From: Azospirillum canadense
GTDB taxonomy: Bacteria > Pseudomonadota > Alphaproteobacteria > Azospirillales > Azospirillaceae
Length of the DNA: 64,000 nucleotides
NCBI RefSeq assembly: GCF_025961225.1
Contig: NZ_JAOQNG010000001.1
Coordinates: 471,001 to 535,000 of the forward strand
Direction of reading: 5' to 3'
Below the pieces are notes generated by a model, which ran no database searches, had not been told where the DNA came from, and saw nothing but the letters and a program-made list of their open reading frames with translations. Positions 43,999-54,324 of the stretch are shown here, in pieces (position 1 is the stretch's first letter; every line of letters starts with the position of its first letter). Made by a program: the position numbers and the translations under genes.

Positions 43999-45444
43999 AT
44001 GAGCGACCTTGCCCGTCACATCGACTCCCTGTCCCGCGCCAGCGTGCTGTGCGTCGGCGACGTCATGCTCGACCGCTTCATCTACGGGGCGGTCGACCGC
44101 GTCTCCCCCGAAGCGCCGATCCCGGTCCTGCGGATCGAGCGCGAGACGGCCATGCTCGGCGGTGCCGGCAACGTGGCCGCCAACGCCGTGGCGCTGGGCG
44201 CGGCCTGCCGCTTCGTCTCGGTGGTGGGCGAGGACGCGGCGGGTCTGGAACTGGTCCGGCTGATCGCGCGGGAGACGGGCGACGGCGGCGGCCTGGTCGC
44301 GGAGCCCGGCCGCCAGACCACGGTGAAGACCCGCTTCATCGGCGGGCGCCAGCAGCTTCTGCGCGCCGACGCGGAGACCATCGCCGCCATCGACTCCGAG
44401 GAGGAGGTGATGGTCGCCGCCCGCACCGGCCTGTTGACGGTGGGCGCGGTGATCCTGTCCGACTACGGCAAGGGCGTGCTGACCGACGGACTGGTCGCCC
44501 GGCTGATCGCCGCCGCGCGGGAGGCCGGACTGCCGGTGGTGGTCGACCCCAAGGGCGACGACTTCGGCCGCTACCGCGGCGCCAGCGTCGTGACGCCGAA
44601 CCGCAAGGAGCTGATGCAGGCCACCGGCCTGCCCGCCGACACGGACGGGGAGGTCGAGGCAGCCTGCCGGTCTCTGATCGACAGCTGCGGCATCGACGCC
44701 GTGGTCGCCACGCGCAGCGAGCGCGGCATGTCGGTGGTGACCCGCGACACGGCGACGCACCTGCCGGCCCGGGCGCGCGAGGTGTTCGACGTGTCGGGCG
44801 CCGGCGACACGGTGGTGGCGACGCTGACCGCGGCCCTGTCGGTGGGCGTCGATCTGGTGGAGGCGGCGCGTCTGGCCAACCTCGCCGCCGGCATCGTCGT
44901 GGGCAAGGTCGGCACCGCGGTGGTCCGCGCGCCGGAGTTGCTGTCCGCCCTGCACGAGCAGGAATGGCGCAGCGGCGAACAGAAGGTCGGCTCGCTCGCC
45001 CAGGTCGTGGAGTGGGCGGAGCGCTGCCGCGCCCGCGGCAAACGCGTGGGCTTCACCAACGGCTGCTTCGACCTGCTGCACCCCGGCCACATCTCCCTGC
45101 TGAACCAGGCCAAGGCGGCCTGCGACGTGCTGGTGGTGGGGCTGAACAGCGACGCGTCGGTCAAGCGCCTGAAGGGGGAGGCGCGGCCGATCCAGAACGA
45201 GGGCGCGCGGGCGACGGTGCTCGCCTCACTGGCCTGCGTGGACCAGGTGGTGGTGTTCGCGGAGGACACGCCGGAGGCCCTGATCCGGGCGCTGCGCCCC
45301 GACGTGCTGGTGAAGGGGGCCGACTACACCGTCGCCACGGTGGTCGGCGCCGATTTCGTGATGAGCTACGGCGGAAAGGTCGTGCTGGCCGACCTCGTGG
45401 AGGGCCAGAGCACGACCAACACCATCAAGCGCATGCAGCGCTGA
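43999..45444 (+). CDS. hldE: Bifunctional heptose 7-phosphate kinase / heptose 1-phosphate adenylyltransferase HldE
   Basis: HldE makes ADP-D-glycero-beta-D-manno-heptose for the LPS inner core. The 481-aa protein has the PfkB/ribokinase half (about 1-325: VLCVGDVMLDRFIYGAVDRV, GGAGNVAANAVALGA, ILSDYGKGVLTDGL, DVSGAGDTVVATLTAALSVG with the catalytic Asp) and the cytidylyltransferase-like half (about 345-481: RVGFTNGCFDLLHPGHISLL, VVGLNSDASVKRLKGEARPI, VKGADYTVATVVGADFVMSY, GQSTTNTIKRM). Length matches E. coli HldE (477). ATG 43999 is clear. No other heptose gene is next to it. Confidence 0.97.
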   Translation: MSDLARHIDSLSRASVLCVGDVMLDRFIYGAVDRVSPEAPIPVLRIERETAMLGGAGNVAANAVALGAACRFVSVVGEDAAGLELVRLIARETGDGGGLVAEPGRQTTVKTRFIGGRQQLLRADAETIAAIDSEEEVMVAARTGLLTVGAVILSDYGKGVLTDGLVARLIAAAREAGLPVVVDPKGDDFGRYRGASVVTPNRKELMQATGLPADTDGEVEAACRSLIDSCGIDAVVATRSERGMSVVTRDTATHLPARAREVFDVSGAGDTVVATLTAALSVGVDLVEAARLANLAAGIVVGKVGTAVVRAPELLSALHEQEWRSGEQKVGSLAQVVEWAERCRARGKRVGFTNGCFDLLHPGHISLLNQAKAACDVLVVGLNSDASVKRLKGEARPIQNEGARATVLASLACVDQVVVFAEDTPEALIRALRPDVLVKGADYTVATVVGADFVMSYGGKVVLADLVEGQSTTNTIKRMQR

Positions 45445-45454
45445 TACGGCTTCT

Positions 45455-45518
45455 CCCGCCCGGCGCCCCGTCTGGATATCCAGGGCCGTACATTCGGGGT
45501 AGCGGCGCGCCGGGCGGG
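45455..45518. repeat. Nested inverted repeat after hldE
   Basis: CCCGCCCGGCGC (45455-45466) pairs perfectly with 45507-45518, a 12-bp stem. Inside is the perfect palindrome CTGGATATCCAG (45472-45483). A further TACGGC/GCCGTA pair (45445-45450 with 45485-45490) crosses the outer stem. It lies between convergent hldE and the entericidin gene and may terminate both, without a U-run. Confidence 0.6.
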
Positions 45519-45542
45519 GATCCGTCCTTACCGATCCTGGCC

Positions 45543-45701
45543 TTACATCTTCTTCTGCACGTTGTCCGACGAGCGCTCCATGGCGCGGCCGCCGGCCTGC
45601 ACGTCCTCGCCCATGCCGGAGACGGTGTTGCAGGCAGCCAGGGTCGAGCCCAGGGCGCCGGCGAGCATGGCGAAAAGCACGAGCTTCTTCAGGTTACGCA
45701 T
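45543..45701 (-). CDS. Entericidin-like small lipoprotein
   Basis: A 52-aa lipoprotein from ATG 45701 with GGGAG 6 nt upstream. The signal peptide MRNLKKLVLFAMLAGALGST ends in the lipobox LAAC (Cys about residue 24). The mature part CNTVSGMGEDVQAGGRAMER resembles entericidin A/B (NTxxGxGxDVxxxGxxI), which are cell-envelope lipoproteins of an antidote/toxin pair in enterobacteria; in alphaproteobacteria they are usually single and of unclear role. No second copy is adjacent. It is divergent from the dehalogenase-like gene. Confidence 0.85.
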   Translation of the reverse strand: MRNLKKLVLFAMLAGALGSTLAACNTVSGMGEDVQAGGRAMERSSDNVQKKM

Positions 45702-45828
45702 GTCAATCTCCCGCTTGTGGTGACGATCAATCGCCGGAAAAACGCACGAACAGGGCCAAGTGTTTCCAAGCCGCCGCGGCGTGTCCGGACAGGGTCTCCA
45801 CTCGAAAGGATGAGGGGGAGGGGCGCGC

Positions 45829-46707
45829 ATGTTCGACGGGTTCACCGAACGCCGGATCGCCACCAGCGGTGCGGAGATCCACGCGCTGGTCGGCGGCCAA
45901 GGGCCTGCACTGCTTATGCTTCATGGGTTTCCGCAGTCCCACGCGATGTGGCATCGCGTGGCCCCGGCTCTGGCAAAGCGCTTCACGCTGGTGCTGCCCG
46001 ACCTGCGGGGCTACGGCTTATCCGCCAAGCCGCCGGGCGATCCGGCGCATGAGGTCTACTCCAAACGCGCCAACGCCCTCGATCAGGTGGAGGTGATGGC
46101 CGCGCTAGGGTACGAGCGCTTCCTTCTGGCCGGCCACGACCGCGGCGCGCGGGTGGCGCACCGGCTCGTGCTCGACCACCCGGGCCGGGTGGAGCGCGTG
46201 GCCTTCCTGGACATCGCCCCGACGCTGGAGGTCTTCGCCCGCATCGACCAGCGCATGGCGACCGCCTATTACCACTGGTTCTTCCTGATCCAGCCCGGCG
46301 GCCTTCCGGAACACCTGATCGGGCTCGACCCCGAATTCTACCTGCGCCGGGTGCTCGGATCGATCGGCAGCTCGGCCGAGGTCTTCGGCGAGGAAGCCTT
46401 CGCCGCCTACCTGACCGCCTTCCGCGACCCCGCCACCGTCCACGCCATGTGCGAGGACTACCGCGCCGCCGCCAGCATCGACCAGGTTCACGACCGCGCG
46501 GACCGCGCCGCGGGCCGGGTGGTCACTTGCCCGTCCCTGGTCCTCTGGGGCCGCAACAGCGCGGTCGGCCGCCTCTACGACGACCCGCTCGGCATCTGGC
46601 GCCCCTACGCCCCCAACATCCAGGGCCAGGAGATGCCCGCCGGCCACTTCATTCCGGAGGAGGCGCCGGACGAGACGGCGCAGGCGCTGGTGGAGTTCTT
46701 CACGTAG
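45829..46707 (+). CDS. Fluoroacetate-dehalogenase-like alpha/beta hydrolase
   Basis: A 292-aa haloacid/haloacetate dehalogenase of the alpha/beta-hydrolase fold. The oxyanion region is LLMLHGFPQSHAMWHRVAPA, and the nucleophile is D104 in AGHDRGARVAHRLVLDHPGR with carboxylate-binding R105 and R108. The acid is D128 (AFLDIAPT), the halide pocket H149-W150 (YYHWFFLIQP) plus Y211 (MCEDYRAAA), and the base H273 (AGHFIPEE). These match, in order and spacing, the active site of the Rhodopseudomonas fluoroacetate dehalogenase (D110, R111, R114, D134, H155, W156, Y219, H280). The Trp that touches substrate there (W185) appears as Ile here. It may be a haloacetate dehalogenase or a related epoxide hydrolase. 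Start ATG 45829. Confidence 0.83.
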   Translation: MFDGFTERRIATSGAEIHALVGGQGPALLMLHGFPQSHAMWHRVAPALAKRFTLVLPDLRGYGLSAKPPGDPAHEVYSKRANALDQVEVMAALGYERFLLAGHDRGARVAHRLVLDHPGRVERVAFLDIAPTLEVFARIDQRMATAYYHWFFLIQPGGLPEHLIGLDPEFYLRRVLGSIGSSAEVFGEEAFAAYLTAFRDPATVHAMCEDYRAAASIDQVHDRADRAAGRVVTCPSLVLWGRNSAVGRLYDDPLGIWRPYAPNIQGQEMPAGHFIPEEAPDETAQALVEFFT

Positions 46708-46723
46708 GGGGCCGGTCTCCCAA

Positions 46724-46752
46724 CCCCTCTCTCTGCGGAGCAGGGAGAGGGG
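46724..46752. terminator. Hairpin between the dehalogenase-like gene and ppk2
   Basis: CCCCTCTCTCTG (46724-46735), loop CGGAG, CAGGGAGAGGGG (46741-46752): a 12-bp stem with one G.T pair. It lies between convergent genes and probably ends both transcripts. It belongs to the CCCTCCC hairpin family. Confidence 0.6.
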
Positions 46753-46756
46753 ATGA

Positions 46757-47632
46757 TTACCCGGCGGGCCAGGGGCGTTCGCGGATGACCTTGTAGGGGT
46801 AGTCGGGCTCGCGGTAGCCGTTGGAGTCCTGGCGTTTGGGGAGCTTCACCGGGTCGCGGGGCAGCTTCTCGTGGGGAATGTGCTCCAGCAGGTGGCTGAT
46901 GATGTTCAGGCGGGCGCGGCGCTTGTCGTCGGAATGCGCGACGTACCAGGGCGCCCAGGGGGTGTCGGTGGCGGCGAACATGTCGTCGCGGGCGCGGGAA
47001 TAGTCGAACCAGCGGCTGTAGGACTTCAGATCCATCGGCGACAGCTTCCAGGTCTTCCGGCCGTCGTGGATGCGCGCCTCCAGCCGGCGGGTCTGCTCGT
47101 CCGGGCTGACCTCCAGCCAGTATTTCAGCAGGATGATCCCCGACTCGACCATCGCGCGCTCGACCGCCGGGACCATCTCCAGGAAGCGCTTGGCCTGCTC
47201 CTCGGTGCAGAAGCCCATGACCCGCTCGACCCCGGCGCGGTTGTACCAGCTGCGGTCGAAGATCACGACCTCGCCGGCCGCCGGGAAATGGGGGATGTAG
47301 CGCTGGATGTACATCTGCGACTTTTCGCGCTCCGTCGGGGTCGGCAGGGCGACGACGCGGAAGACGCGCGGGCTGACGCGCTCGGTGATCGCCTTGATGG
47401 TCCCGCCCTTGCCGGCGGTGTCGCGCCCTTCGAAGACGACGCAGACCTTCAAGCCCTTGCGCACCACCCATTCCTGCAGCGTCACAAGGTCGGCGTGGAG
47501 CTTGGCAAGCTCCGCGCTGTAATCCTTCCATGACAGTTTCGACGACTGCTTCGAGGACTGCTTCGTTGGTGGCGGGGCGAGGGCGAGATCCCCGTTGTGG
47601 TCCCCGTGCTTCTTCTTGTGCTTCTTTGCCAT
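46757..47632 (-). CDS. ppk2: Polyphosphate kinase 2
   Basis: PPK2 transfers phosphate between polyphosphate and nucleotides. The 291-aa protein has the class I single-domain layout: Lys-rich start (MAKKHKKKHG), Walker A FEGRDTAGKGGTIKA (GRDTAGKGGT at 69-78), lid residues REKSQMYIQRYIPHFPAAGE, Walker B VVIFDRSWYNRAGVERVMGF, and KYWLEVSPDEQTRRLEARIH, DLKSYSRWFDYSRARDDMF and TPWAPWYVAHSDDKRRARLN. ATG 47632 has GGGGAGG 6 nt upstream; the ATG two codons earlier would overlap that site. Single-domain class I enzymes usually phosphorylate GDP/ADP from polyP; direction is not decided by sequence. Confidence 0.94.
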   Translation of the reverse strand: MAKKHKKKHGDHNGDLALAPPPTKQSSKQSSKLSWKDYSAELAKLHADLVTLQEWVVRKGLKVCVVFEGRDTAGKGGTIKAITERVSPRVFRVVALPTPTEREKSQMYIQRYIPHFPAAGEVVIFDRSWYNRAGVERVMGFCTEEQAKRFLEMVPAVERAMVESGIILLKYWLEVSPDEQTRRLEARIHDGRKTWKLSPMDLKSYSRWFDYSRARDDMFAATDTPWAPWYVAHSDDKRRARLNIISHLLEHIPHEKLPRDPVKLPKRQDSNGYREPDYPYKVIRERPWPAG

Positions 47633-47927
47633 GACCATCCTCCCCGCTGGAGTCCTGATGATGGTAGCGCAGCGGATTCGGAAGCCGGGGGAGGGGAGAA
47701 GGCGGGGGTGCGTGGGCATTGGGGCGAGGCACCGTGGCCGCAATACCCACACTTCGGGATGGGCGACAAGTCCCCCCGCCCTGCGCATCCCACAACCCGG
47801 CATCCCCCCTTCGGACGAACTGCCCCGTTGCCAGTTGGCGTGAGCGGCGGCATATATCGGCGCGCGGCCCTCCCCGCTGGACGGGAAGGCTTTTGGCGAA
47901 CACAAGAATGGCGGAAGGAAAGCCCCA

Positions 47928-49328
<1,401 letters not shown>

Positions 49329-49384
49329 GGCGGCGTGTTCTTCTCCCTCTCCCGCGTTGGTGCGGGGGAGGGACGGGGAAAGAG

Positions 49385-49449
49385 AAACCACAGAGACACG
49401 GAGACACAGAGAGGCCGAACCCCTCTGTGTCTCCGTGTCTCTGTGGTTT
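49385..49449. repeat. 27-bp perfect inverted repeat, ACACGGAG family (copy A4)
   Basis: The arms 49385-49411 and 49423-49449 are complementary over 27 bp without a mismatch, around an 11-nt loop (AGGCCGAACCC). The arm begins AAACCACAGAGACACGGAG. It abuts the xerC stop codon and follows lpdA, so it lies at two convergent 3' ends. A smaller CCCTCTCCC/GGGGGAGGG hairpin precedes it (about 49343-49375). Confidence 0.9.
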
Positions 49450-49450
49450 C

Positions 49451-50413
49451 TTACTTTGGGGTCTGCTTCGCGCGCGGGTGGGCGGCGCGGTAGATTTCCA
49501 TCAGTTGTTCGCTCTCCACGTCGGTGTAGCGCTGGGTCGTGGAGAGGGAGGCGTGGCCGAGCAGGTCCTGGATCGCGCGCAGGTCGCCGCCGTCGGCCAG
49601 CAGGTGGGTGGCGAAGCTGTGGCGCAGGGCGTGGGGCGTGGCCGTCTCCGGCAGGCCGATCATGCGGCGGAGATCCCGCATCTGACGCTGGGCGATGGCC
49701 GGGGCGAGCTGTCCGCCGCGCACGCCGACGAACAGCGGTGCGTCGGGCCCCTGTTTGTAGGGGCAGGCGTCCATGTAGGCGCACACCGCCTCCGTCACCG
49801 CCGGTAGGACCGGCACCATGCGCTCCTTGCGGCCCTTGCCCTGCACGCGCAGCGTCTCGCCGAGCGGCGCGTCCTTGCGCCGTAGGTTCAGCGCCTCCGA
49901 GATGCGCAGGCCGCAGCCGTAGAGCAGGGTGAACAGCGCCCGGTCGCGCTTGCCGATCCAGGGCTCGTCCGGCTCTTTCTCCGCTTCCTCCAGCAGGCGG
50001 TCGGCGTCCACCACGGTCAGCGGGCGCGGCATCGGGCGCTTGACCTTGGGCGTGCTGAGCCCGCCGATGGCCGGGTTGTGCAGCCGACCGCTGCGGTCCA
50101 TCCAGCGGAAGAAGTTGCGCACGGCGGCCAGCGCCCGCGCGCGGCTCGCTGCGATCAGCCCGTCGTTGGCCAGCTTCGACAGCCAGGCGCGGAAGTCCGC
50201 GGGGCCGAGCGAGCCGAGGTCGTTCATCGACGGCGGCCGTGCGTGGTAGCCGGTGATGAATTCCAGGAAGGTCGCCAGATCGCCGACATAGGCGGTCAGC
50301 GTGTGGGGGGAGACGTTGCGCTCGCTCTCCAGCCAGCGTCGCCAGTGGCCCATCGCGTCCTGCACGTCGGGCTGGGCGGAGAAGCCGAGGACGGCTTCCT
50401 TTTTTCCGGTCAT
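49451..50413 (-). CDS. xerC: Tyrosine recombinase XerC
   Basis: XerC acts with XerD at dif to resolve chromosome dimers. The 320-aa protein has an N-terminal SAM-like core-binding domain (MGHWRRWLESERNVSPHTLT, about 25-130) and a catalytic domain with Arg in LLYGCGLRISEALNLRRKDA, Lys in VQGKGRKERMVPVLPAV, His-x-x-Arg in PHALRHSFATHLLADGGDLR, His in LLGHASLSTTQ and the nucleophile Tyr in QRYTDVESEQLMEIY. Length and motifs match XerC/D; XerC is preferred because the upstream DUF484 gene is its usual neighbour. ATG 50413 is the plausible start. Confidence 0.93.
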   Translation of the reverse strand: MTGKKEAVLGFSAQPDVQDAMGHWRRWLESERNVSPHTLTAYVGDLATFLEFITGYHARPPSMNDLGSLGPADFRAWLSKLANDGLIAASRARALAAVRNFFRWMDRSGRLHNPAIGGLSTPKVKRPMPRPLTVVDADRLLEEAEKEPDEPWIGKRDRALFTLLYGCGLRISEALNLRRKDAPLGETLRVQGKGRKERMVPVLPAVTEAVCAYMDACPYKQGPDAPLFVGVRGGQLAPAIAQRQMRDLRRMIGLPETATPHALRHSFATHLLADGGDLRAIQDLLGHASLSTTQRYTDVESEQLMEIYRAAHPRAKQTPK

Positions 50414-50444
50414 GTGTGATTCGTGGTTGTGGCGCGATTCACGC

Positions 50445-51158
50445 TCAAGCCGGCAGTTCGAGCCAGCCGCGGATCACCCGCTCCACCACGCGGGCGAGGA
50501 AGCCGACCAGCTCCGTCCCCTGGCCGGTGTGGAAGGTGTCCGGCTCGCGGCTGCCGAAGGCGAGCATGCCCTCCGGTGTCTCGCTGGAGACCTGGAGGCG
50601 GATCAGAACCTCCGACCGCACCAGCCCGGCGCCGGGGCCGTAAATCTCGGGGTCCCCCTGGATGTCGGCGTTCAGCGCCACGTCGGCGCGGCCGAGCCAG
50701 CGGTCGACCGTCCCCGGTTCGACCACCCGCACGCCGGAGGTCTGGACGTGCGGGGTGTCGTGGCCGTTCGATTCGACGATCAGGCAGGCGACGTCCAGGT
50801 CCAGCAGCACGGCGAGGTCCGTCGTGATGGTCTGGATCAGCTGCTCGAAGCTCTGCGCGTCCAGCAGGAACAGCACGGCCGCGTGGATGCGGTTCTGGCT
50901 GTTCATGTTGGCGCGGGAGGTGCCGATCAGCTCCCTCTGCTGGTCCTTCAGCAGGCGGATCTCGCCGCGCAGCCGTTCGACCATGTAGGCCTGCAGGTCC
51001 ACCACCCCACGCCCACGGTCCTGCGACGGCGGCGTCAGGTGGTGGACCAGGTCGCCATGATGAACCAGGAAGTCGGGGTGTTCCCGCAGGTAGGCGCACA
51101 CGTCCTCGGCGGTCAGTGCGTCCTTCAGTCGTTGGGTGTGTCCCGGCTCTCGGCCCAT
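50445..51158 (-). CDS. DUF484 family protein
   Basis: A 237-aa GAF-like protein of the DUF484 family, typically encoded next to xerC. N-terminal LTAEDVCAYLREHPDFLVHH, a coiled-coil segment (ERLRGEIRLLKDQQRELIGT) and a C-terminal GAF-like domain (about 105-230: SFEQLIQTITTDLAVLLDLD, PGTVDRWLGRADVALNADIQ, LQVSSETPEGMLAFGSREPD) are visible. Function unknown. ATG 51158 has AGGTG 5 nt upstream; an in-frame GTG lies two codons earlier. xerC follows after 31 bp. Confidence 0.88.
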   Translation of the reverse strand: MGREPGHTQRLKDALTAEDVCAYLREHPDFLVHHGDLVHHLTPPSQDRGRGVVDLQAYMVERLRGEIRLLKDQQRELIGTSRANMNSQNRIHAAVLFLLDAQSFEQLIQTITTDLAVLLDLDVACLIVESNGHDTPHVQTSGVRVVEPGTVDRWLGRADVALNADIQGDPEIYGPGAGLVRSEVLIRLQVSSETPEGMLAFGSREPDTFHTGQGTELVGFLARVVERVIRGWLELPA

Positions 51159-51186
51159 GCTCACCTGCCCGTGTCGCCTCAGCCCA

Positions 51187-51843
51187 TCAAAGAATCGACT
51201 GCCCGGTCTTCTGCCAGTCCGCGACGAACTGGGCGAGGCCCTTGTCGGTCAGCGGGTGGTTGAACAGCTGCTTCAGCACCGACGGCGGGGCGGTGACGAC
51301 GTGGGCGCCCAGACGGGCGGAATCGACGATGTGGATCGGGTTGCGGATCGAGGCGACCAGCACCTCGGTCTTGAAATAGTCGTAGTTGCTGTAAATCTCG
51401 ACGATGTCGGAGATCAGGCCCATGCCCTCCTGCCCGATGTCGTCCAGACGGCCGACGAAGGGCGACACGAAGCTGGCGCCGGCCTTGGCGGCCAGGATCG
51501 CCTGCGCCGCCGAGAAGCACAGCGTGACGTTGACCATGGTCCCTTCGGAGGACAGCGCCTTGCAGACCTTCAGACCGGCCTGGGTCAGCGGCACCTTCAC
51601 CGCGACGTTGTCGGCGATCTTGGCAAGCTTCTTGCCTTCCGCCAGCATGGTTTCGAAGTCGGTGGAAGCCACCTCGGCGCTGACCGGGCCGTTCACCACG
51701 TCACAAATTTCGGCCACAAGGTCCAGGAAGCTGCGACCGGTCTTGGCGACGAGGGAGGGGTTGGTGGTAACACCGTCCAGCAGACCGGTGTCGGCCAGAT
51801 CGCGGATCTCGGCGATGTCGGCGGTGTCGACGAAGAACTTCAT
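51187..51843 (-). CDS. fsa: Transaldolase / fructose-6-phosphate aldolase family protein
   Basis: A 218-aa class I aldolase of the short TalC/FSA group. It begins [20 protein letters not shown], with [13 protein letters not shown], the Schiff-base Lys in [51 protein letters not shown] and [23 protein letters not shown] cleaves fructose 6-phosphate, whereas short transaldolases transfer dihydroxyacetone units; the residues that separate them are not decisive by eye, so the symbol is tentative. It is divergent from priA with 88 bp between. Confidence 0.9.
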   Translation of the reverse strand: MKFFVDTADIAEIRDLADTGLLDGVTTNPSLVAKTGRSFLDLVAEICDVVNGPVSAEVASTDFETMLAEGKKLAKIADNVAVKVPLTQAGLKVCKALSSEGTMVNVTLCFSAAQAILAAKAGASFVSPFVGRLDDIGQEGMGLISDIVEIYSNYDYFKTEVLVASIRNPIHIVDSARLGAHVVTAPPSVLKQLFNHPLTDKGLAQFVADWQKTGQSIL

Positions 51844-51931
51844 GACGACGAATCCATACTTGCTGAGGAAGGCCCGGCCCTGTCGCCCGGGATATGACGC
51901 CCGGCGCTTCGGCCAGGGGGCACTCTAGACG

Positions 51932-54169
51932 ATGCGCGCCGATTCCGCCAGTTCCAGGGCCAGTTCCAGGGGCCCGGTTCAGGCCGATCTGCTCGGGCCG
52001 GAGCCACGCGTCCGCGTGCTCCTGCCGCTGCCGCTGCGCGAGGCCTACGATTACCGCGTGCCCGCCGGGATGACCCTCAACCCTGGGGACTATGTGGAAG
52101 TTCCGCTGGGCCCGCGCCGGGTGCTGGGCGTCGTGTGGGGCGACGGCGCCGGGGTGGTGGAATCGGCGCGGCTGAAGGCCGTCGTGCGCCGTTTCGACGT
52201 GCCGCCGATGCCGGAGGTGGAGCGCCGCTTCATCGAATGGGTGGCCGCCTACACCATGACCCCGCCGGGGCACGTGCTGCGCATGGCGATCAGCGTGCCG
52301 GCGGCGCTGGAGCCTCCCAAGCCGACGCTGGCCTACCTGCGCAAGCCCGAGGCCGAGCCGCCGCCCGGCTTCAAGATGACCGACCCGCGCCGGCGCGTGC
52401 TGGCGCTTCTGGATGACGGTCCGCCGCGCACCCCGGCTGAGCTGGCGGAGGAGGCGGGGTGCGGCGTCACCGTGGTGCGCGGGCTGGCCGAGGCCGGGCT
52501 GCTGGAGCCCGTGCTCCTCCAGCCGACCAAGCTCGGAAAGCCCGACTGGATGCAGGAAGGGCCGACCCTGTCCGGCGACCAGGATGCCGCGGCCGACGAC
52601 CTGCGCACCCGCGTGGATTCGGGCGTCTATTCCACCGTGCTGCTGGACGGCGTCACCGGCTCCGGCAAGACGGAGGTTTATTACGAGGCGATCTCGGCCG
52701 CGTTGAAGGCGGGGAAACAGGCGCTTGTCCTGCTGCCGGAAATCGCCCTGTCGGCGCAGTGGCTGGAGCGGTTCGCCCGGCGCTTCGGCGCGCCGCCGGC
52801 CGAATGGCATTCGGAGCTGACCGGGGCGCAGCGCCGCGACACCTGGCGCGCCGTGGCCAACGGGGAGGCGCCGGTGGTGGTGGGCGCCCGCTCCGCCCTG
52901 TTCCTGCCCTACAAGAACCTGGGCGTCATCATCATCGACGAGGAACACGACGTCGCCTACAAGCAGGAGGAGGGCGCCATCTATCACGCCCGCGACATGG
53001 CCGTGGCGCGGGCGCACCTGGGCGGCATTCCCATCGTGCTGGTGTCGGCGACCCCGTCGCTGGAGACCAAGGTCAACGCCGACAGCCACCGCTACGCCCG
53101 CATCCACCTGCCGGGCCGCCACGGCGGCGCCGTTCTGCCCGACGTGGAGCTGATCGACCTGCGCCGCGACCGGCCGCCGGCCCGCCACTGGCTGGCGCCG
53201 ACCCTGAAGACGGCCATCGAGCAGACGCTGGCGGAGAAGGAGCAGGTCATGCTGTTCCTCAACCGCCGTGGCTACGCCCCGCTGACGCTCTGCCGGGCCT
53301 GCGGCCACCGGCTGCAATGCCCGAACTGCACCGCCTGGCTGGTGGAGCATCGCCTCGCCCGCAAGCTCCAGTGCCACCATTGCGGCCTGTCGCAGCCGCT
53401 GTCGCCCACCTGCCCGAACTGCGGGGAGGAAGGGACGCTCGCCGCCTGCGGCCCCGGCGTGGAACGGATCGCGGAGGAGGTGGCGGAGCTGTTCCCCGAC
53501 GCCCGCGCCGCCATCATGGCGTCCGACACGCTGTTCGGCCCCCGCGCCATCCAGGAGATGGTCCGGCGCATCGCCGACCATGAGCTGGACATCCTGATCG
53601 GCACCCAGGTGATGGCGAAGGGCCACCATTTCCCCATGCTGACGCTGGTGGGCGTGGTGGACGCCGACCTGGGCCTGAACGGCGGCGACCTGCGGGCGGG
53701 GGAGCGGACGTACCAACTGCTCCACCAGGTGGCCGGGCGCGCCGGGCGCGGCGAGCGGCCGGGCCGTGTCATGCTGCAGACCTACATGCCGGAGCATCCG
53801 GTGATGCAGGCGCTGGCCGCCGGCGACCGCGACGGCTTCTACCAGCTGGAGGCGGAGATGCGGCTGGAGGCCGCCATGCCCCCCTTCGGCCGGCTGGCCG
53901 CCCTGATCGTGTCGGGTGAGGACGCCACGGCGGTGGAGAAGGTCGCCATGGCGCTGGGCCGCGCGGCCCCGCGCAGCGACACCGTGCACATTTTGGGACC
54001 GGCCCCGGCGCCGCTGGCCTTGCTGCGGGGGCGCCACCGCCGCCGTCTGCTGCTGAAGGCGCCGCGCTCCACCCAGGTGCAGCCGCTGATCGCCCGCTGG
54101 CTGGAGCAGGTGGAAATTCCACCCAGCGTGCGCGTGCAGGTCGACGTGGATCCCTACAGCTTCCTGTAG
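51932..54169 (+). CDS. priA: Primosomal protein N' (replication restart helicase PriA)
   Basis: PriA reloads the replisome at stalled forks. The 745-aa protein has the 3'-OH-binding N domain ([20 protein letters not shown]), a winged-helix region, helicase motif [19 protein letters not shown], motif II DEEHD ([16 protein letters not shown]), motif [11 protein letters not shown], the zinc-binding insert [20 protein letters not shown] with CHHCGL and CPNCGEEG, and later helicase motifs [20 protein letters not shown] and [16 protein letters not shown]. Length matches E. coli PriA (732). ATG 51932 is used; the first 25 residues are poorly conserved. Confidence 0.97.
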   Translation: MRADSASSRASSRGPVQADLLGPEPRVRVLLPLPLREAYDYRVPAGMTLNPGDYVEVPLGPRRVLGVVWGDGAGVVESARLKAVVRRFDVPPMPEVERRFIEWVAAYTMTPPGHVLRMAISVPAALEPPKPTLAYLRKPEAEPPPGFKMTDPRRRVLALLDDGPPRTPAELAEEAGCGVTVVRGLAEAGLLEPVLLQPTKLGKPDWMQEGPTLSGDQDAAADDLRTRVDSGVYSTVLLDGVTGSGKTEVYYEAISAALKAGKQALVLLPEIALSAQWLERFARRFGAPPAEWHSELTGAQRRDTWRAVANGEAPVVVGARSALFLPYKNLGVIIIDEEHDVAYKQEEGAIYHARDMAVARAHLGGIPIVLVSATPSLETKVNADSHRYARIHLPGRHGGAVLPDVELIDLRRDRPPARHWLAPTLKTAIEQTLAEKEQVMLFLNRRGYAPLTLCRACGHRLQCPNCTAWLVEHRLARKLQCHHCGLSQPLSPTCPNCGEEGTLAACGPGVERIAEEVAELFPDARAAIMASDTLFGPRAIQEMVRRIADHELDILIGTQVMAKGHHFPMLTLVGVVDADLGLNGGDLRAGERTYQLLHQVAGRAGRGERPGRVMLQTYMPEHPVMQALAAGDRDGFYQLEAEMRLEAAMPPFGRLAALIVSGEDATAVEKVAMALGRAAPRSDTVHILGPAPAPLALLRGRHRRRLLLKAPRSTQVQPLIARWLEQVEIPPSVRVQVDVDPYSFL

Positions 54170-54324
54170 GGGGTGGGCATTGGAATCATCGGCGGCGTTT
54201 TGAAGGGGGGCTGCGACCGATTGTCTCTGCCGCTGCTGCAAGGCACCTGTGACGTTTGGCGCGTTGCGCATCGAAAGTCTTGGTATTACCAGGGTAAGGC
54301 CTGATTCTTTCGCCGAGCCTTGCC

